Under the pieces are notes generated by a model. It searched no databases, was not told the DNA's origin, and worked only from the letters and a program-made list of their open reading frames with translations. Made by a program: the position numbers and the translations under genes. From positions 558,001 through 622,000 of the forward strand of contig JAHLLA010000001.1 of NCBI GenBank assembly GCA_020444415.1: a stretch of 64,000 bases of DNA, given 5' to 3'. Origin of the DNA: Bacteroidota bacterium (GTDB lineage Bacteria; Bacteroidota; Bacteroidia; Bacteroidales; F082). This document shows positions 52,343 to 62,919 of this stretch, piece after piece; position 1 is the stretch's first letter, and each line of letters opens with the position of its first letter.

Positions 52343-54298
52343 ATGATCAAAAAAGTCCTTTTGCTAGGTATCAGCCTGTTTATATTTCAGGCTGCTTTCT
52401 CTAATTCCATACCCGATCTTATTAAAAATTCCGGCTGCAGTGCTGATTATCCAAATCAAAACCTGCTCGTTATTTTTGATAGCACATCAGTTGATATGCA
52501 GGAAAGCGGATTGAGTTTTTATCATACCCACACCTTGTATAAAATACTATCCACCAAAGGTGCCAAAGATTTCAATGTGTTCAAATATGGTTTTGATCCG
52601 CTGTCGGCCTACGTGGATATTGAAAAAGTAACCGTGTACCGCAAAAATGGCGAAATTGAAGAACTGGACATGAGCCAGGTGTACGATTACCCTGCTCCCG
52701 CCCGGATGATCTATTGGGGCGCCCGCGAAAAAATGATCGAGATCGGTCGGCTGGAACCAGGCGATGCCATCGAAGTATTCCTTTTCAAAAAAGGATATAC
52801 CTATGCCCTGCTGCAGGATGATGATGATAAATATATTCCGCCCATGCGGGGACATTTTTATGATATCGTTCCTTTTTGGAGCAGCGACCCCATGTTGTGC
52901 AAATATTACAGTGTTGCCATTCCGGAAGAAAAGCTGGTCCAATACCGCTTTTACAATGGCACCGTTGAATCTTCCGCTGTGCTTAAAGATGGCAAAATGA
53001 AATATACCTTCATCAATAAAGATATCATGCCATTTGAGAGAGAAAGCCGGATGGTAGCTCTATCAGACGTGGCACCAAAATTATTGATCTCCACCAGCCC
53101 CGACTGGTATGCCAAATCGCTGTGGTTTTATGGTGTGAATGAAGACTACGGCAGTTTTGAATCGACACCTGAAATAGACAAAAAAGTGGCCGAGATACTG
53201 GCAGATGCCCAAACGGAGATGGATTCCATTTCACTGCTCACACACTGGGCCGCTGACGAAATTAGGTATTCAGGTATTTCGATGGGCCCCGGCGAAGGCT
53301 ATACGCTGCACAGCGGTGAAATGAATTTTACCGACCGTTGCGGCGTGTGTAAAGACAAAGCGGGTATGCTGATAACCATGCTTCGCGCTGCGGGTTTTGA
53401 ATCCTACCCTGCCATGACGATGGCCGGCTCCCGTATCGATTATATCCCAGCCGACCAGTTTAATCACAGTGTTACAATCGTAAAACTGAAAGACGGCACA
53501 TACAAACTGCTTGACCCAACCTGGGTACCCTTTTTACGCGAACTCTGGTCGAGTGCCGAACAGCAACAGAATTACCTGATGGGATTGCCCAAAGGTGCCG
53601 ACCTGATGGAAACCCCTATTTCTGCCCCGGAAAATCATTTTTTCAGAATTAAAGGGAATTCAGAACTACTTTCAGATGGTACATTAAATGGGGAATTCAC
53701 GCTCACCGCCGAAGGACAGTCTGATGCTGCCATCCGGAGGATGTTTACAAGTAATTACAAATCGGAATGGGAAACTTCTGTGGAAGAAGAACTGCTGCAG
53801 GTGGCACCGCAGGCAGAAATCATCAGCATGGATTTTGGCCAGCCCTATGCCTACCTGGAAGATCATATCCGCATCAAGGTAAAATATTCCATACCTGATT
53901 ATGCCATTGTAACCGATGAAGTGATCATTTTCACACCACTGGTAGTGGCCAATCTGTTTAAAAGGGGTATGTCGCATCTGTATTTCGATACTGACAAACC
54001 TGAAACCAGAAAATACGCTTTCCGCGACCGCTGTTCACGACTGGTGGAACTGGATGAAACCATCAAACTGCCCGGGAAAGGAACGTTAGTCGCTTTTGAT
54101 TACGATAAAAACGTGGGCAACGAAACCGCTTCATTTACAGGTGATATTTCGTTAGAAGGAAACTCTCTCAACGTAAGCGAAAAAGTAGTACTGGGCAAAC
54201 GGGTGTACGAAGCAGAAGATTGGGAGATGTTCCGGAAAGTGGTTCAAAACCAGCAGAAATTTGCTGAAACCCCTCTCATTATTGAATTGAATAATTAA
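52343..54298 (+). CDS. DUF3857 protein with an intact transglutaminase-like triad
   Basis: A 651-aa secreted protein. The signal peptide ends near AAFS (residue 20). The N-terminal part (about 40-200) is the DUF3857 beta domain (YHTHTLYKILSTKGAKDFNVFKYGFDP). The middle is a transglutaminase-like fold with Cys336 (DRCGVCKDKAG), His375 (FNHSVTIV) and Asp391 (LLDPTW). The C-terminal third is a further beta-sandwich region. Such enzymes cut or link amide bonds in peptides in the periplasm or on the surface, but the exact reaction is unproven. It is followed by a degenerate paralogue 24 bp later, so the two are one operon. Confidence 0.85.
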   Translation: MIKKVLLLGISLFIFQAAFSNSIPDLIKNSGCSADYPNQNLLVIFDSTSVDMQESGLSFYHTHTLYKILSTKGAKDFNVFKYGFDPLSAYVDIEKVTVYRKNGEIEELDMSQVYDYPAPARMIYWGAREKMIEIGRLEPGDAIEVFLFKKGYTYALLQDDDDKYIPPMRGHFYDIVPFWSSDPMLCKYYSVAIPEEKLVQYRFYNGTVESSAVLKDGKMKYTFINKDIMPFERESRMVALSDVAPKLLISTSPDWYAKSLWFYGVNEDYGSFESTPEIDKKVAEILADAQTEMDSISLLTHWAADEIRYSGISMGPGEGYTLHSGEMNFTDRCGVCKDKAGMLITMLRAAGFESYPAMTMAGSRIDYIPADQFNHSVTIVKLKDGTYKLLDPTWVPFLRELWSSAEQQQNYLMGLPKGADLMETPISAPENHFFRIKGNSELLSDGTLNGEFTLTAEGQSDAAIRRMFTSNYKSEWETSVEEELLQVAPQAEIISMDFGQPYAYLEDHIRIKVKYSIPDYAIVTDEVIIFTPLVVANLFKRGMSHLYFDTDKPETRKYAFRDRCSRLVELDETIKLPGKGTLVAFDYDKNVGNETASFTGDISLEGNSLNVSEKVVLGKRVYEAEDWEMFRKVVQNQQKFAETPLIIELNN

Positions 54299-54322
54299 GC
54301 TTCACAAGAAAACACTTTGAAA

Positions 54323-56137
54323 ATGAAAAAAATAATCATCGCCATAGTTTGCCTGTCCATTTTCGGCATATCATTCGCCCAAACCGAAAAAGCAGATGCC
54401 GAATACCTCAATATTCAAAAAGAATACACCCTGCATGAAGATGGCAACATCGATTTCCATTATTCCAAGGAATTGAAACTGCTAAGCCATTATGCTTTTC
54501 ACCGTTTGTACGGAGAAACATTTATCATTACCAATACCGATTTTCAAACATTGAAAATAAACGAAGCCTACACCATCATGGCAGACGGTAAGAAAGTGGT
54601 TACCCCTAATAATGCCTTTAATGAAGTATTGCCGCGATTTGCCAATAATGCACCCGCATACAACCATATCAGGGAAATGGTGGTGACGCACACCGGACTG
54701 GAAGTGGGTGCGGTGATCCATCTGGATTATACCATCCATTCAGCAAAAGGATTTTACCCGGCACTTATGGCTGATGAATTGCTAAATGAATCGTCACCGG
54801 TGAAACAATTGGAAGTGAAGGTTCGGATTCCGGAAAGTAAGAACCTCCAATTTGCCTTGCTGAATATCGAAGGCGATCCCACTATTAGCAATGAAAACGG
54901 ACAGAAAGTATATACCTGGACATTCAGCGACATGGCTGCCAATTCAAAAGAAAGCCACCAGGTAAGCGGACATCTGAATGATCCACGGCTATTATTTAGC
55001 AGTGCCGAAGATTTGAACTCCGTGTATCATACATTCGTTGGCCAGCTTGCGTTTCAACTGGAAACCAATGCACAGATGGACGCACTGGCAGAAAAAGTAA
55101 TGACGGAAAATCCTGATCAGTTGTTGGCGGCTTTAGCATTTCAAAAAATAGTAAGTAATAACCTGGATAACCTGAACATCCCATTGGAATACACGGGTTT
55201 TATCTGCCGCACACCCATTGAAACATGGAACAGTAACCAGGGTACGGAACTCGAAAAAGCTTTATTGCTGAAATCATTGCTGAATAAAGCCCATATACCC
55301 GCCACACCGGTGGCTATCATTCCTGATCCACTTTTTGATACACAGATGGGTAATCTGTTAAACTTTCAAAAATTTGCGGTGATGCTCGAATTAGATAATG
55401 ATGATAAAGTGCTTATTTCTTCTAACCATACCGATGCCCAAAACCAGCTATTCAATATGGCCGATCAGAGCCTGTTAAAACTGGATCCAAACTTAAAAAG
55501 TCCTGCTCTGTTTTCAATTGATAAAGAATCAACTCAAATTTTGACAAAAGGCACATTTAATATAAATGATTCCCGTTTGTCAGGCGATCTGAGCCTAGAA
55601 TTAGAAGGTGTGGTCAATCCTTACTTTTCTCTGATGAAAGATGCGACTGCTATCAAATCAATCGTTAAAGGAGGGATTTCGTCAAATGACATCGAATCAT
55701 TTACACAGGTTCAACTATCGCAGGATATTAGCCGTTCACTTTTAGAAATCAAGAAAGAAGAACCCTTCAAAAAGCTGCATAATTACCTGAGTTTTGAGCT
55801 GCCATATGTCAAAGGAGGCGTGTACGACTGGCATTTTAATGTTCTGACAGCAGACCGGACTTCTGCAATTGAGATTCCTGAGAATATTCATGAAAAATAC
55901 GTCTACACCCTTACTTTTTCAGATGATTTAAAACTGGTTTCAGAACCTATAAATATTGAGATTAAAAACGATGCCGGTCATGTGCACATCCAATTTGAAA
56001 AGTCGGATGGAAAATTGGTCATTACCAGGGAAATTGAATTTACGGGGAAGATCATCAACGTGAATATGTATGAGGGATTCAAAGAAATCATGGATGCCTG
56101 GAACAACATCAATTACAGTAAATTGATTTTCAAGTAG
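54323..56137 (+). CDS. DUF3857 protein with a degenerate transglutaminase region
   Basis: About 604 aa from the ATG at 54323 (MKKIIIAIVCLSIFGISFAQ), a normal signal peptide; a TTG two codons earlier is less likely. The DUF3857 domain (about 25-225: EKEYTLHEDGNIDFHYSKELKLL-like, DGKKVVTPNNAFNEVLP) is clear. The following region keeps the transglutaminase outline (GTELEKALLLKSLLNKAHIPATPVAIIP), but the catalytic Cys position is occupied by a Leu/Ala stretch, and no equivalent His-Asp pair is visible. It is probably a non-enzymatic partner of the upstream protein, by analogy with other active/inactive pairs. It ends the operon. Confidence 0.8.
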   Translation: MKKIIIAIVCLSIFGISFAQTEKADAEYLNIQKEYTLHEDGNIDFHYSKELKLLSHYAFHRLYGETFIITNTDFQTLKINEAYTIMADGKKVVTPNNAFNEVLPRFANNAPAYNHIREMVVTHTGLEVGAVIHLDYTIHSAKGFYPALMADELLNESSPVKQLEVKVRIPESKNLQFALLNIEGDPTISNENGQKVYTWTFSDMAANSKESHQVSGHLNDPRLLFSSAEDLNSVYHTFVGQLAFQLETNAQMDALAEKVMTENPDQLLAALAFQKIVSNNLDNLNIPLEYTGFICRTPIETWNSNQGTELEKALLLKSLLNKAHIPATPVAIIPDPLFDTQMGNLLNFQKFAVMLELDNDDKVLISSNHTDAQNQLFNMADQSLLKLDPNLKSPALFSIDKESTQILTKGTFNINDSRLSGDLSLELEGVVNPYFSLMKDATAIKSIVKGGISSNDIESFTQVQLSQDISRSLLEIKKEEPFKKLHNYLSFELPYVKGGVYDWHFNVLTADRTSAIEIPENIHEKYVYTLTFSDDLKLVSEPINIEIKNDAGHVHIQFEKSDGKLVITREIEFTGKIINVNMYEGFKEIMDAWNNINYSKLIFK

Positions 56138-56224
56138 GAAATTACCTTTTTACTTGAATGCATTAATCCTACTCATCCGCAGTTGAGTTGTGGGAATTTA
56201 AATTAATGAGGAGTGTTCTCTCAA

Positions 56225-59200
56225 CTAATCCATCACAATTTTTACTTGCTCATTAAAGGTGCCGCCATTTATATTTACCAGGTACACACCTGCCGGAACG
56301 CCTGAAAGATCAATTTGTGTTTCATGACCATCCAGTAAGGATGCGTAAACGACTTGCCCTGTCATATTCGTGATTATGACCTGCACACTGGTATTCACGT
56401 CGCTCAGTTTCAAATTAAAAATACCACTATTCGGGTTGGGATAAATGGCCACTTTTGATGGGCTTATGTCATCCACGCCCACATAAGGATTGTTACCAAC
56501 CATCACATTATCAATATAGATCGGGTTTCCATAGAAACTATAGGTGCCAAACTTGATTTTTACCTCACTGTGTCCTGCCCATTCAGAGATGTCAATGGTA
56601 TTACAGTCGCTGCCATATCCAGCTCCGCACCAGTCTTCCTGCACTTCAGGAATAAATCCATCCTCGGTTAGCGGATGTGTGGCAAAAGAACCCAATCCAT
56701 CATCGCCATAGCCAACCACCCTTGTCCAGCTCTCGCCACAGTCATTTGAAATGTAAATTAACAAAGAGTCGGAGGCTTCTTCATAATACTTTGCGTATGC
56801 ATGCTCAAAATACAGGTAGGCCTCTGGAAATTCAGTTAAATCAAGTGGCTGACTGATCAGGTTATCTGTTTGCCCGATCGCGAATATCTCCCTGAAGTCA
56901 ATCCGGGCAGCGGTATTCCCGGGGCTATTACCCCCCACTTCAACCAATTCCCAGGTTTCATTATCATTTGGATTTTCTATGGTCCAGGCTTCATCCAGTG
57001 TAATGGATTCAAAATCCTCTTCAAATGGTAAACTATATCCACCAATACTCAAAAAATCAGCTTTGGTTAAGCTGCTTTCACCATTTGAATTGGAAGCTGT
57101 CAATGTAATCGAATAGGGTCCATATGCACTGCATAATATCACCGGGTTTTGCGAAGAGGCATTGGTTCCATCAGTAAAAGTGAAAGTGCCTGGTGAAATT
57201 TCCCACTCCCAGCTAACGGGGAAATATTCCGTCAGGTCGGTTAAGAATACTTTTTCACCCAAACAAACTGCATTTGCATCCGCTTTGAAATCAATTTCAG
57301 GTAATAACGAGCCGCTTACTGTAATATAATCTTCTTTGGTAATTGTGCTCGTTCCCAAATTATTGGTAACCGTGAGGGTTACATCAAAAGCACCTTCATT
57401 TTCGTACACAATATTGGTGGGATTCTTTTCATTGGAAGTAGCAGGATTTCCGCCTTCAAATATCCATTCAAAAGTAGTAGGCGGGCCGGAAGCAAGGGAA
57501 TTAAAATTCACAAAATGCCCTGTTGGTATCATTGTATAATCTGCTTCGAATTCAGAAATAGGTTCCATCATACGCACATCCGATTCCCACAGTCCACGTC
57601 CATAGGTAGCCGCACGGATTTTGTTGATTTGATAATTAATCTCCAGTTCATTAACGATCACATTGGGCAGGCCATCCCAGAATGTTTCATATTCCTCCAA
57701 CGTATTATCAATATAATACACACCCACGTCCATACCCACATATAAGGACGCATTGGGATCGTCATAAAAAGTAACACAGTTCGCTGGAATATTGGGAAGG
57801 TTCAGTGAATAGTTGGTCCATGTGTCCCCGGCATTTTCCGATAAATATAGTTTTTTTCCATCGTCATAGCCGGAGAGTGAGACGGCGATGAGTTCGGGAT
57901 TTGATGGATGTACCGCGATGTAAGAAATTGCATTGGCAGGCAGGCCATCACTTATATCGCTCCAGCTATCGCCACCATCTTTTGTTCTTTTAATGGTGCT
58001 TGCCCAGGAGGCAAAAATATAATCAGGATTTGATTCAGAAATCGCCATTTGTCGCACCGTATTAGAAAAATCAGAAATGGTTGTCCAACTTTGCATACCA
58101 TTGGTGGTCTTTCTTACACCGTTGTCAGTTCCTACAAAAATTGTTTGTGGATTGGACGGATGGATCACGAAGGGGGTCACCCAATTACCACTTCCAGGTT
58201 GATTGATGTTCACCGTGTTCATACCCCCTGTATTCGATTTATAGAAGTACCCGAATTGCATGGTGCCATATACAATATTCTCGTTTGAATAATCCACCAG
58301 GCACTCCATACCATCTGCGCCCAGCCATTCGTGCCAGTAATCGTTGGTATACACACTGGTTCCATTATCCTGCGAACCTCCAATAAGCTTATAAGGATGA
58401 TTTTTTGAACTGCCTATCCGGTAAAACTGTCTTATTCCAATGCCGGTAGTCAGGTCGATCCAAGTGTTGCCGCTATCTTCTGATTTACACACCAATCCAT
58501 CAGACCCCACATACAGGGTGCCTCCTTCAAAATGGGCCCAGTGCATATCACAATGGGTATAGCCGATTGGGTCATTCTGAAAATTCCATTCGGTAGTAGC
58601 TACCCAATTGATGCCGCCGTCCAATGATCGCCAGGTGATAATTCCCAGTAAATGCACTTCTTCGGGATTCAGATGTGAAGCTGCCAATCCCAAGTCATAA
58701 GACGCCTGGCTGCTGTTATCGCTTCCGGTCGGACTGTAGCCAAGCATTTGTGGCGAATCAGCCCTGAGTTGAAAGGAATCACCGCTATTGGTTGAAAGGT
58801 ACACACCACCGAATAAGCCATCGGTTCCGGCACACATGAAATATACATATTCAGGCGCTGCATTGGTCACGGCAATTTGAGCCCTTCCGTTATTTGCAGG
58901 TAATCCGGCCGTAATTTGGGTGAATGAATCACCGCCATTTGTCGATTTATAAAACTTTTTGGTGATGGCATAAATAGTATTCGGGTCGCCGGGTTTAAAT
59001 TCAATATCATCAATATGGCCGCTCAGAATTTCTTCCCAAGAATCAGCACCATCATATGATCTGTACAAGCCATTATTGACTGCGCAATACAGGATGTTTG
59101 GATCATCTGGATGAATGAGTAACTTCTCAACCGTCAGGTTTTGATAGATAGAATGTTGCATGCCCGTTGTTTCCCAGTTCTGGCCACCATCCGTTGACTT

Positions 59201-59830
59201 CAGTACGCCAATACTATAATTATCAGCGGCATCACGGTCGCCGGTTCCGATGTAAATAACATCAGTATCCGTATAATCAATTGCAATGGCTGAAACACCC
59301 ATCACCGGCAAATGATCTGTCAGTACTTCCCAGGTTTCTCCTTCATTGGTTGTTTTCCAGCATCCGCCAGATGGCGCACCAATATAAATGGTGTTTGGAT
59401 CATCAGGGTCTACCGCCACCACGTTAATGCGCCCAATGCCAGGATTCCAGTGGCCCGTATTGTTTTGCCACACACGTGGACCCATTTCTTCCCAACTACT
59501 CTCTCTTTCAACGCCAGAGCTATAGTTGGCTTTGAACTTTTTCATTTCATTCCAGAGATGGGCCTGGTTGGGTCTTTCTCCGCTTGGAAAAGTCCGGTCA
59601 AAATTCATGTACTCCCAGCGTTTGTAAATCTTATACATCGTTCCTTTTCCGGTTCCCATTTCTTCAAAATAACGATTGGCTTCACGCTGCACATCATAAA
59701 AATTAACAGCCGGATCCTGCATCATAATGAACCATCTGGGAGTTCCGTCAATCAGTAATTCTTGCGAATTTGCATTATCAATGCAGAAAAGAACTGCTAT
59801 GAAAGCCAGGGAAAGCATCAACTTTTTCAT
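56225..59830 (-). CDS. Large secreted BNR/sortilin-like propeller, PKD and T9SS protein
   Basis: A 1201-aa surface protein starting at the ATG 59830 (a TTG one codon earlier is rejected). After the signal peptide (to about residue 22) come many BNR/Asp-box repeats (S-x-D-x-G-x-x-W patterns: TNEGETWEVL, STDGGQNWE, SEDSGNTWIDL, SENAGDTWTNY) over about 125-740, as in VPS10/sialidase-like propellers. Two PKD domains follow at about 760-843 and 846-930. A MAM- or jelly-roll-like domain spans about 935-1115. The final type A sorting domain starts at about 1125 (IYPNPNSGIFNLKLS). It is probably a surface glycan- or protein-binding or hydrolytic protein. The gene is monocistronic. Confidence 0.87.
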   Translation of the reverse strand: MKKLMLSLAFIAVLFCIDNANSQELLIDGTPRWFIMMQDPAVNFYDVQREANRYFEEMGTGKGTMYKIYKRWEYMNFDRTFPSGERPNQAHLWNEMKKFKANYSSGVERESSWEEMGPRVWQNNTGHWNPGIGRINVVAVDPDDPNTIYIGAPSGGCWKTTNEGETWEVLTDHLPVMGVSAIAIDYTDTDVIYIGTGDRDAADNYSIGVLKSTDGGQNWETTGMQHSIYQNLTVEKLLIHPDDPNILYCAVNNGLYRSYDGADSWEEILSGHIDDIEFKPGDPNTIYAITKKFYKSTNGGDSFTQITAGLPANNGRAQIAVTNAAPEYVYFMCAGTDGLFGGVYLSTNSGDSFQLRADSPQMLGYSPTGSDNSSQASYDLGLAASHLNPEEVHLLGIITWRSLDGGINWVATTEWNFQNDPIGYTHCDMHWAHFEGGTLYVGSDGLVCKSEDSGNTWIDLTTGIGIRQFYRIGSSKNHPYKLIGGSQDNGTSVYTNDYWHEWLGADGMECLVDYSNENIVYGTMQFGYFYKSNTGGMNTVNINQPGSGNWVTPFVIHPSNPQTIFVGTDNGVRKTTNGMQSWTTISDFSNTVRQMAISESNPDYIFASWASTIKRTKDGGDSWSDISDGLPANAISYIAVHPSNPELIAVSLSGYDDGKKLYLSENAGDTWTNYSLNLPNIPANCVTFYDDPNASLYVGMDVGVYYIDNTLEEYETFWDGLPNVIVNELEINYQINKIRAATYGRGLWESDVRMMEPISEFEADYTMIPTGHFVNFNSLASGPPTTFEWIFEGGNPATSNEKNPTNIVYENEGAFDVTLTVTNNLGTSTITKEDYITVSGSLLPEIDFKADANAVCLGEKVFLTDLTEYFPVSWEWEISPGTFTFTDGTNASSQNPVILCSAYGPYSITLTASNSNGESSLTKADFLSIGGYSLPFEEDFESITLDEAWTIENPNDNETWELVEVGGNSPGNTAARIDFREIFAIGQTDNLISQPLDLTEFPEAYLYFEHAYAKYYEEASDSLLIYISNDCGESWTRVVGYGDDGLGSFATHPLTEDGFIPEVQEDWCGAGYGSDCNTIDISEWAGHSEVKIKFGTYSFYGNPIYIDNVMVGNNPYVGVDDISPSKVAIYPNPNSGIFNLKLSDVNTSVQVIITNMTGQVVYASLLDGHETQIDLSGVPAGVYLVNINGGTFNEQVKIVMD

Positions 59831-60072
59831 CAAATTATTTTTAGGTTAAAGACATATATTTTGGATTATCAAAATTAGGATTTATTTAGATGTGAATTGT
59901 CAAGACATCGGTTCTAGTATCCCAAAATATTAAAGAATCATTATTTTGTTTTGACAAATTTTAATCTCAAACAGCAAAAAACCGCTCGGTAAAAAAATTG
60001 AAAAGCTGATGAATTTGTCTATTAAAAAACTAATTTTTTAGTCGAACAACTTGTTATTGTTTCATAACTATT

Positions 60073-60105
60073 AGGTATCGTTGAACGACCTCTTTCTAGA
60101 TACCT
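60073..60105. promoter_or_regulatory. Inverted repeat upstream of the Cys-rich Fe-S gene
   Basis: AGGTATC (60073-60079) and GATACCT (60099-60105) are perfect arms. It lies in the 335-bp gene-free stretch between the large T9SS gene and the iron-sulphur gene; a small AACAAnTTGTT palindrome at about 60045 is the only other structure I see there. Confidence 0.4.
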
Positions 60106-60165
60106 CATTTTGGGTTACTTACAGTAAATAGTTTTATTTAATTCAATAATTAACTATTATTGTAT

Positions 60166-61296
60166 ATGCAATATGACGAACGTGTTTACCGCTTATTACA
60201 AGAACATCTTGATAAATTACCCATAGGTTTTCCAAAAACCGAATCAGGTGTGGAAATAAAAATATTGCAACACCTTTTCAATAATTTTGAGGCAAAAGTA
60301 GCACTGTGTCTTAGCCTGGGAAATGCCTCAGTGTCAACCATACAGAAAAGGTATAAACGTAAGTTTAATGATGCGCTTGAACTGGACGAGTTATACACTA
60401 TTCTGGATAAAATGTATTTAGGAGGTTCAATTAACCGCTCAAAAAATGAGCCATATAAATACAGTAATGCCATGTTGGCAATAGGTATGTTTGAGTATCA
60501 ATTGGGACATCTGAATAAAGAATTCATGGAATGGATGCATCAGTATTTTGATGAAGGTTTTAATGATGAATTCTTCAGAAGTTCTTTGCCACAGTTACGA
60601 ACCAGTCCCCATATGAAAGCAATTGTTCCGGAGTACAATATTGCTACCTATGACAACATGCGCAAAATTGTAAAAGAAACCAACAAATCCATTGCGGTGG
60701 CCAATTGCGTTTGTAAAGAAGGTGAAGCCTTGCTGGGTAATTCATGTAAGCAAACCAAAAATATTGAAGTTTGCATTTCTTTTGGTGCATCTTCCTATTT
60801 AGACAGGGGGCAGGCAAGAACTATTTCAAAAGAGGAATGCCTGGATATTTTGGATAGGGCCGAACGCGAAGGGCTGGTTTTGCAACCGGGTAACTCCTTA
60901 CAACCTTTTTGTATATGCTTGTGTTGTGGATGTTGTTGTGGCGTGCTCACTTCAGCAAAAAAATATGATAAACCGGCAGAACTCATTGCACATAATTTTT
61001 ATGCTCAGATAATCAGCGAAGCATGTAATGGATGTTCGTTATGTGTTAAAAGATGCCAGATGGATGCCATAAGGATAGAAGATAAAAAGGCAGAGATTGA
61101 CCTTGACAGATGTATTGGCTGTGGCTTGTGTGTTACAAGCTGTAAAAAAGAGGCAATTCAGCTGATTGAAAAAATGAAGAAAACCGTACCTCCTAAGAAT
61201 GCAGTGAAGTTGTATCTGGGAATTCTTAGCGAAAAGGTTGGTAAGCAAAAAATGATGGGTAATATGTTGAAATTGCTTTTAGGAAAACAATTGTAA
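60166..61296 (+). CDS. Cysteine-rich 4Fe-4S protein with a CxCxCCxCCC patch
   Basis: A 376-aa protein from the ATG at 60166 (MQYDERVYRLLQEHLD); a TTG two codons earlier is possible. The first 170 residues are helical with a winged-helix look (SVSTIQKRYKRKFNDALELDELYTILDKM). A middle region has CVCKEGEALLGNSC (181-194) and a dense patch CICLCCGCCCG (249-259). The C-terminus has two ferredoxin-type [4Fe-4S] sets (C287/290/293/297 and C316/319/322/326). It has no signal or membrane segment. It may be a soluble redox-linked regulator or electron carrier. I recognise only the ferredoxin domain with confidence. Confidence 0.75.
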   Translation: MQYDERVYRLLQEHLDKLPIGFPKTESGVEIKILQHLFNNFEAKVALCLSLGNASVSTIQKRYKRKFNDALELDELYTILDKMYLGGSINRSKNEPYKYSNAMLAIGMFEYQLGHLNKEFMEWMHQYFDEGFNDEFFRSSLPQLRTSPHMKAIVPEYNIATYDNMRKIVKETNKSIAVANCVCKEGEALLGNSCKQTKNIEVCISFGASSYLDRGQARTISKEECLDILDRAEREGLVLQPGNSLQPFCICLCCGCCCGVLTSAKKYDKPAELIAHNFYAQIISEACNGCSLCVKRCQMDAIRIEDKKAEIDLDRCIGCGLCVTSCKKEAIQLIEKMKKTVPPKNAVKLYLGILSEKVGKQKMMGNMLKLLLGKQL

Positions 61297-61338
61297 CTCT
61301 TTCCGAATTCATTAAGCTACGACTTATACTTTTTACCG

Positions 61339-62919
61339 CTACATCACCTTCACCATCTTGCCATTTGCAATTGTATCACCAACTTGCAGTCTGTAATAGT
61401 ACACTCCTTCATTATACCCTTCAGCTTTCCAAATGAGCTGTTGTTTGCCCTGTGGTTGGTTTTCTTGTGTTTGGTAAACTTGTTTGCCCATGTGGTCGTA
61501 GATCGTTAGTATGACCTTTTCAGGTTGTTTTAGTTCGTATTCGATGGTTGTTGAGGTGGAGAAGGGGTTGGGGTAGATATGACTTAGCATCTTTTGATTG
61601 ACATCAAAATCATCAATAGCATTAGCCATGTTTGAAATATCTGCAAACTGCAGGTTTTTTATTGATGATTCATTAGAACTTTGATTTCCTCCAAATATAT
61701 ATAAGTTGTCTTCTGAAATACATGCTCCACAATGCTTTCTGCCGATCATATTTGAAGATAGTTGAGTAAAACTATTGGTCTCTACGTTATATTGTCCTAA
61801 AAATTTAATATTATCGTAAGACCCTACAAGCCAAATATTTTTTCCTGAACTTACAGTCGCATGAGCAGATATTCCATGTGGCAGCTCACCTAATGGGGTC
61901 CATGTTGAATTTTGAATATCGTAAGCATCAATTCGTTTTGAAGTTGAACCACTATAACCACCAATAACATATAAAACACCATTGATAATTTCTCCGTTTG
62001 TTTGTTTTGCTTCGGGCATATCAGCTAACCTTGTCCAGCTTTCTGTAGATGGATCAAATTCATAAAGGCGATTTGAATAACCACTGGAATTACTTCCACC
62101 GAATATGTATATTTTATTATTCCAAACCGCTGACCCACCATATTCTACAGGATAAGGGTTTGTTGCACTATAAGAGAGATCGCCTGTCATAATATCAACA
62201 ATTTCCACTGTGTCTGTATAGGTAGTATTTGTATAGGTGTCTCCGTTGAAGATATATATTTTGTTCTGAGAATTAACAAATTCAGCGGAACAATATCTCC
62301 TCGGAATAAGATTGTTAACAATTTCAGTCCAGGTATTAAATACAAGGTCGTATTTTTCAATACTTGTCGATTTCCATGGAGCCTCATCAAGTCCACCGCA
62401 AATAGAATAGATATAATTTCCATCAAAGGTATATCCGGAACCATATTTTGCATAATTCATATCTGCCAAAGATGCAAATTCAAGATCATAATCTACACTA
62501 TCTTGTCCGGTTAGTTTAACATAATTAATTCCTAATATTCCTCCGGTAGGAGTTGTCGAAGAATTGCCATATATTTTATAAACGATTATGCTTCCCTGTT
62601 GTAAAGAGTACGATACGTCCTTATTGTGAAAGTATGGTGTAAATTGCTCATCATTTACATATTGATCCCAGTTTGCAACTATATTGCCCTGAATTCTTAC
62701 TTCAATATGAAAAGTACCACCAGCAGAAGCTAATACTGATTTTGTCTCTATAGATTCTACCACCATATCATTTTCAGCGGTAAACTCCCATGTTTTTCCA
62801 CTTGAATAGATGTAATAATATGTATTTGTTTCACCAAACTCATGAGTTTCTACAATTTGGGCTTGTAAAGTTGAAATCATGAAAATAACCGTAGTTAAAA
62901 GTAATATTCTTATTTTCAT
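61339..62919 (-). CDS. Secreted Kelch-repeat protein with a T9SS sorting domain
   Basis: About 526 aa from the ATG at 62919 (MKIRILLLTTVIFMISTLQAQ), a good signal peptide; longer frames upstream are rejected. The N-terminal 160 residues are a beta domain (FTAENDMVVESIETKSVLASAGG). Kelch repeats follow (NYIYSICGGLDEAP, NKIYIFNGDTYT, NKIYIFGGSNSSG, GVLYVIGGYSG, DNLYIFGGNQSS). A type A sorting domain from IYPNPFSTSTTIEY to GKMVKVM closes it. The sorting domain is nearly the same as that of the neighbouring leucine-rich gene, which points to module exchange or duplication. It is convergent with the Fe-S gene. Confidence 0.85.
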   Translation of the reverse strand: MKIRILLLTTVIFMISTLQAQIVETHEFGETNTYYYIYSSGKTWEFTAENDMVVESIETKSVLASAGGTFHIEVRIQGNIVANWDQYVNDEQFTPYFHNKDVSYSLQQGSIIVYKIYGNSSTTPTGGILGINYVKLTGQDSVDYDLEFASLADMNYAKYGSGYTFDGNYIYSICGGLDEAPWKSTSIEKYDLVFNTWTEIVNNLIPRRYCSAEFVNSQNKIYIFNGDTYTNTTYTDTVEIVDIMTGDLSYSATNPYPVEYGGSAVWNNKIYIFGGSNSSGYSNRLYEFDPSTESWTRLADMPEAKQTNGEIINGVLYVIGGYSGSTSKRIDAYDIQNSTWTPLGELPHGISAHATVSSGKNIWLVGSYDNIKFLGQYNVETNSFTQLSSNMIGRKHCGACISEDNLYIFGGNQSSNESSIKNLQFADISNMANAIDDFDVNQKMLSHIYPNPFSTSTTIEYELKQPEKVILTIYDHMGKQVYQTQENQPQGKQQLIWKAEGYNEGVYYYRLQVGDTIANGKMVKVM

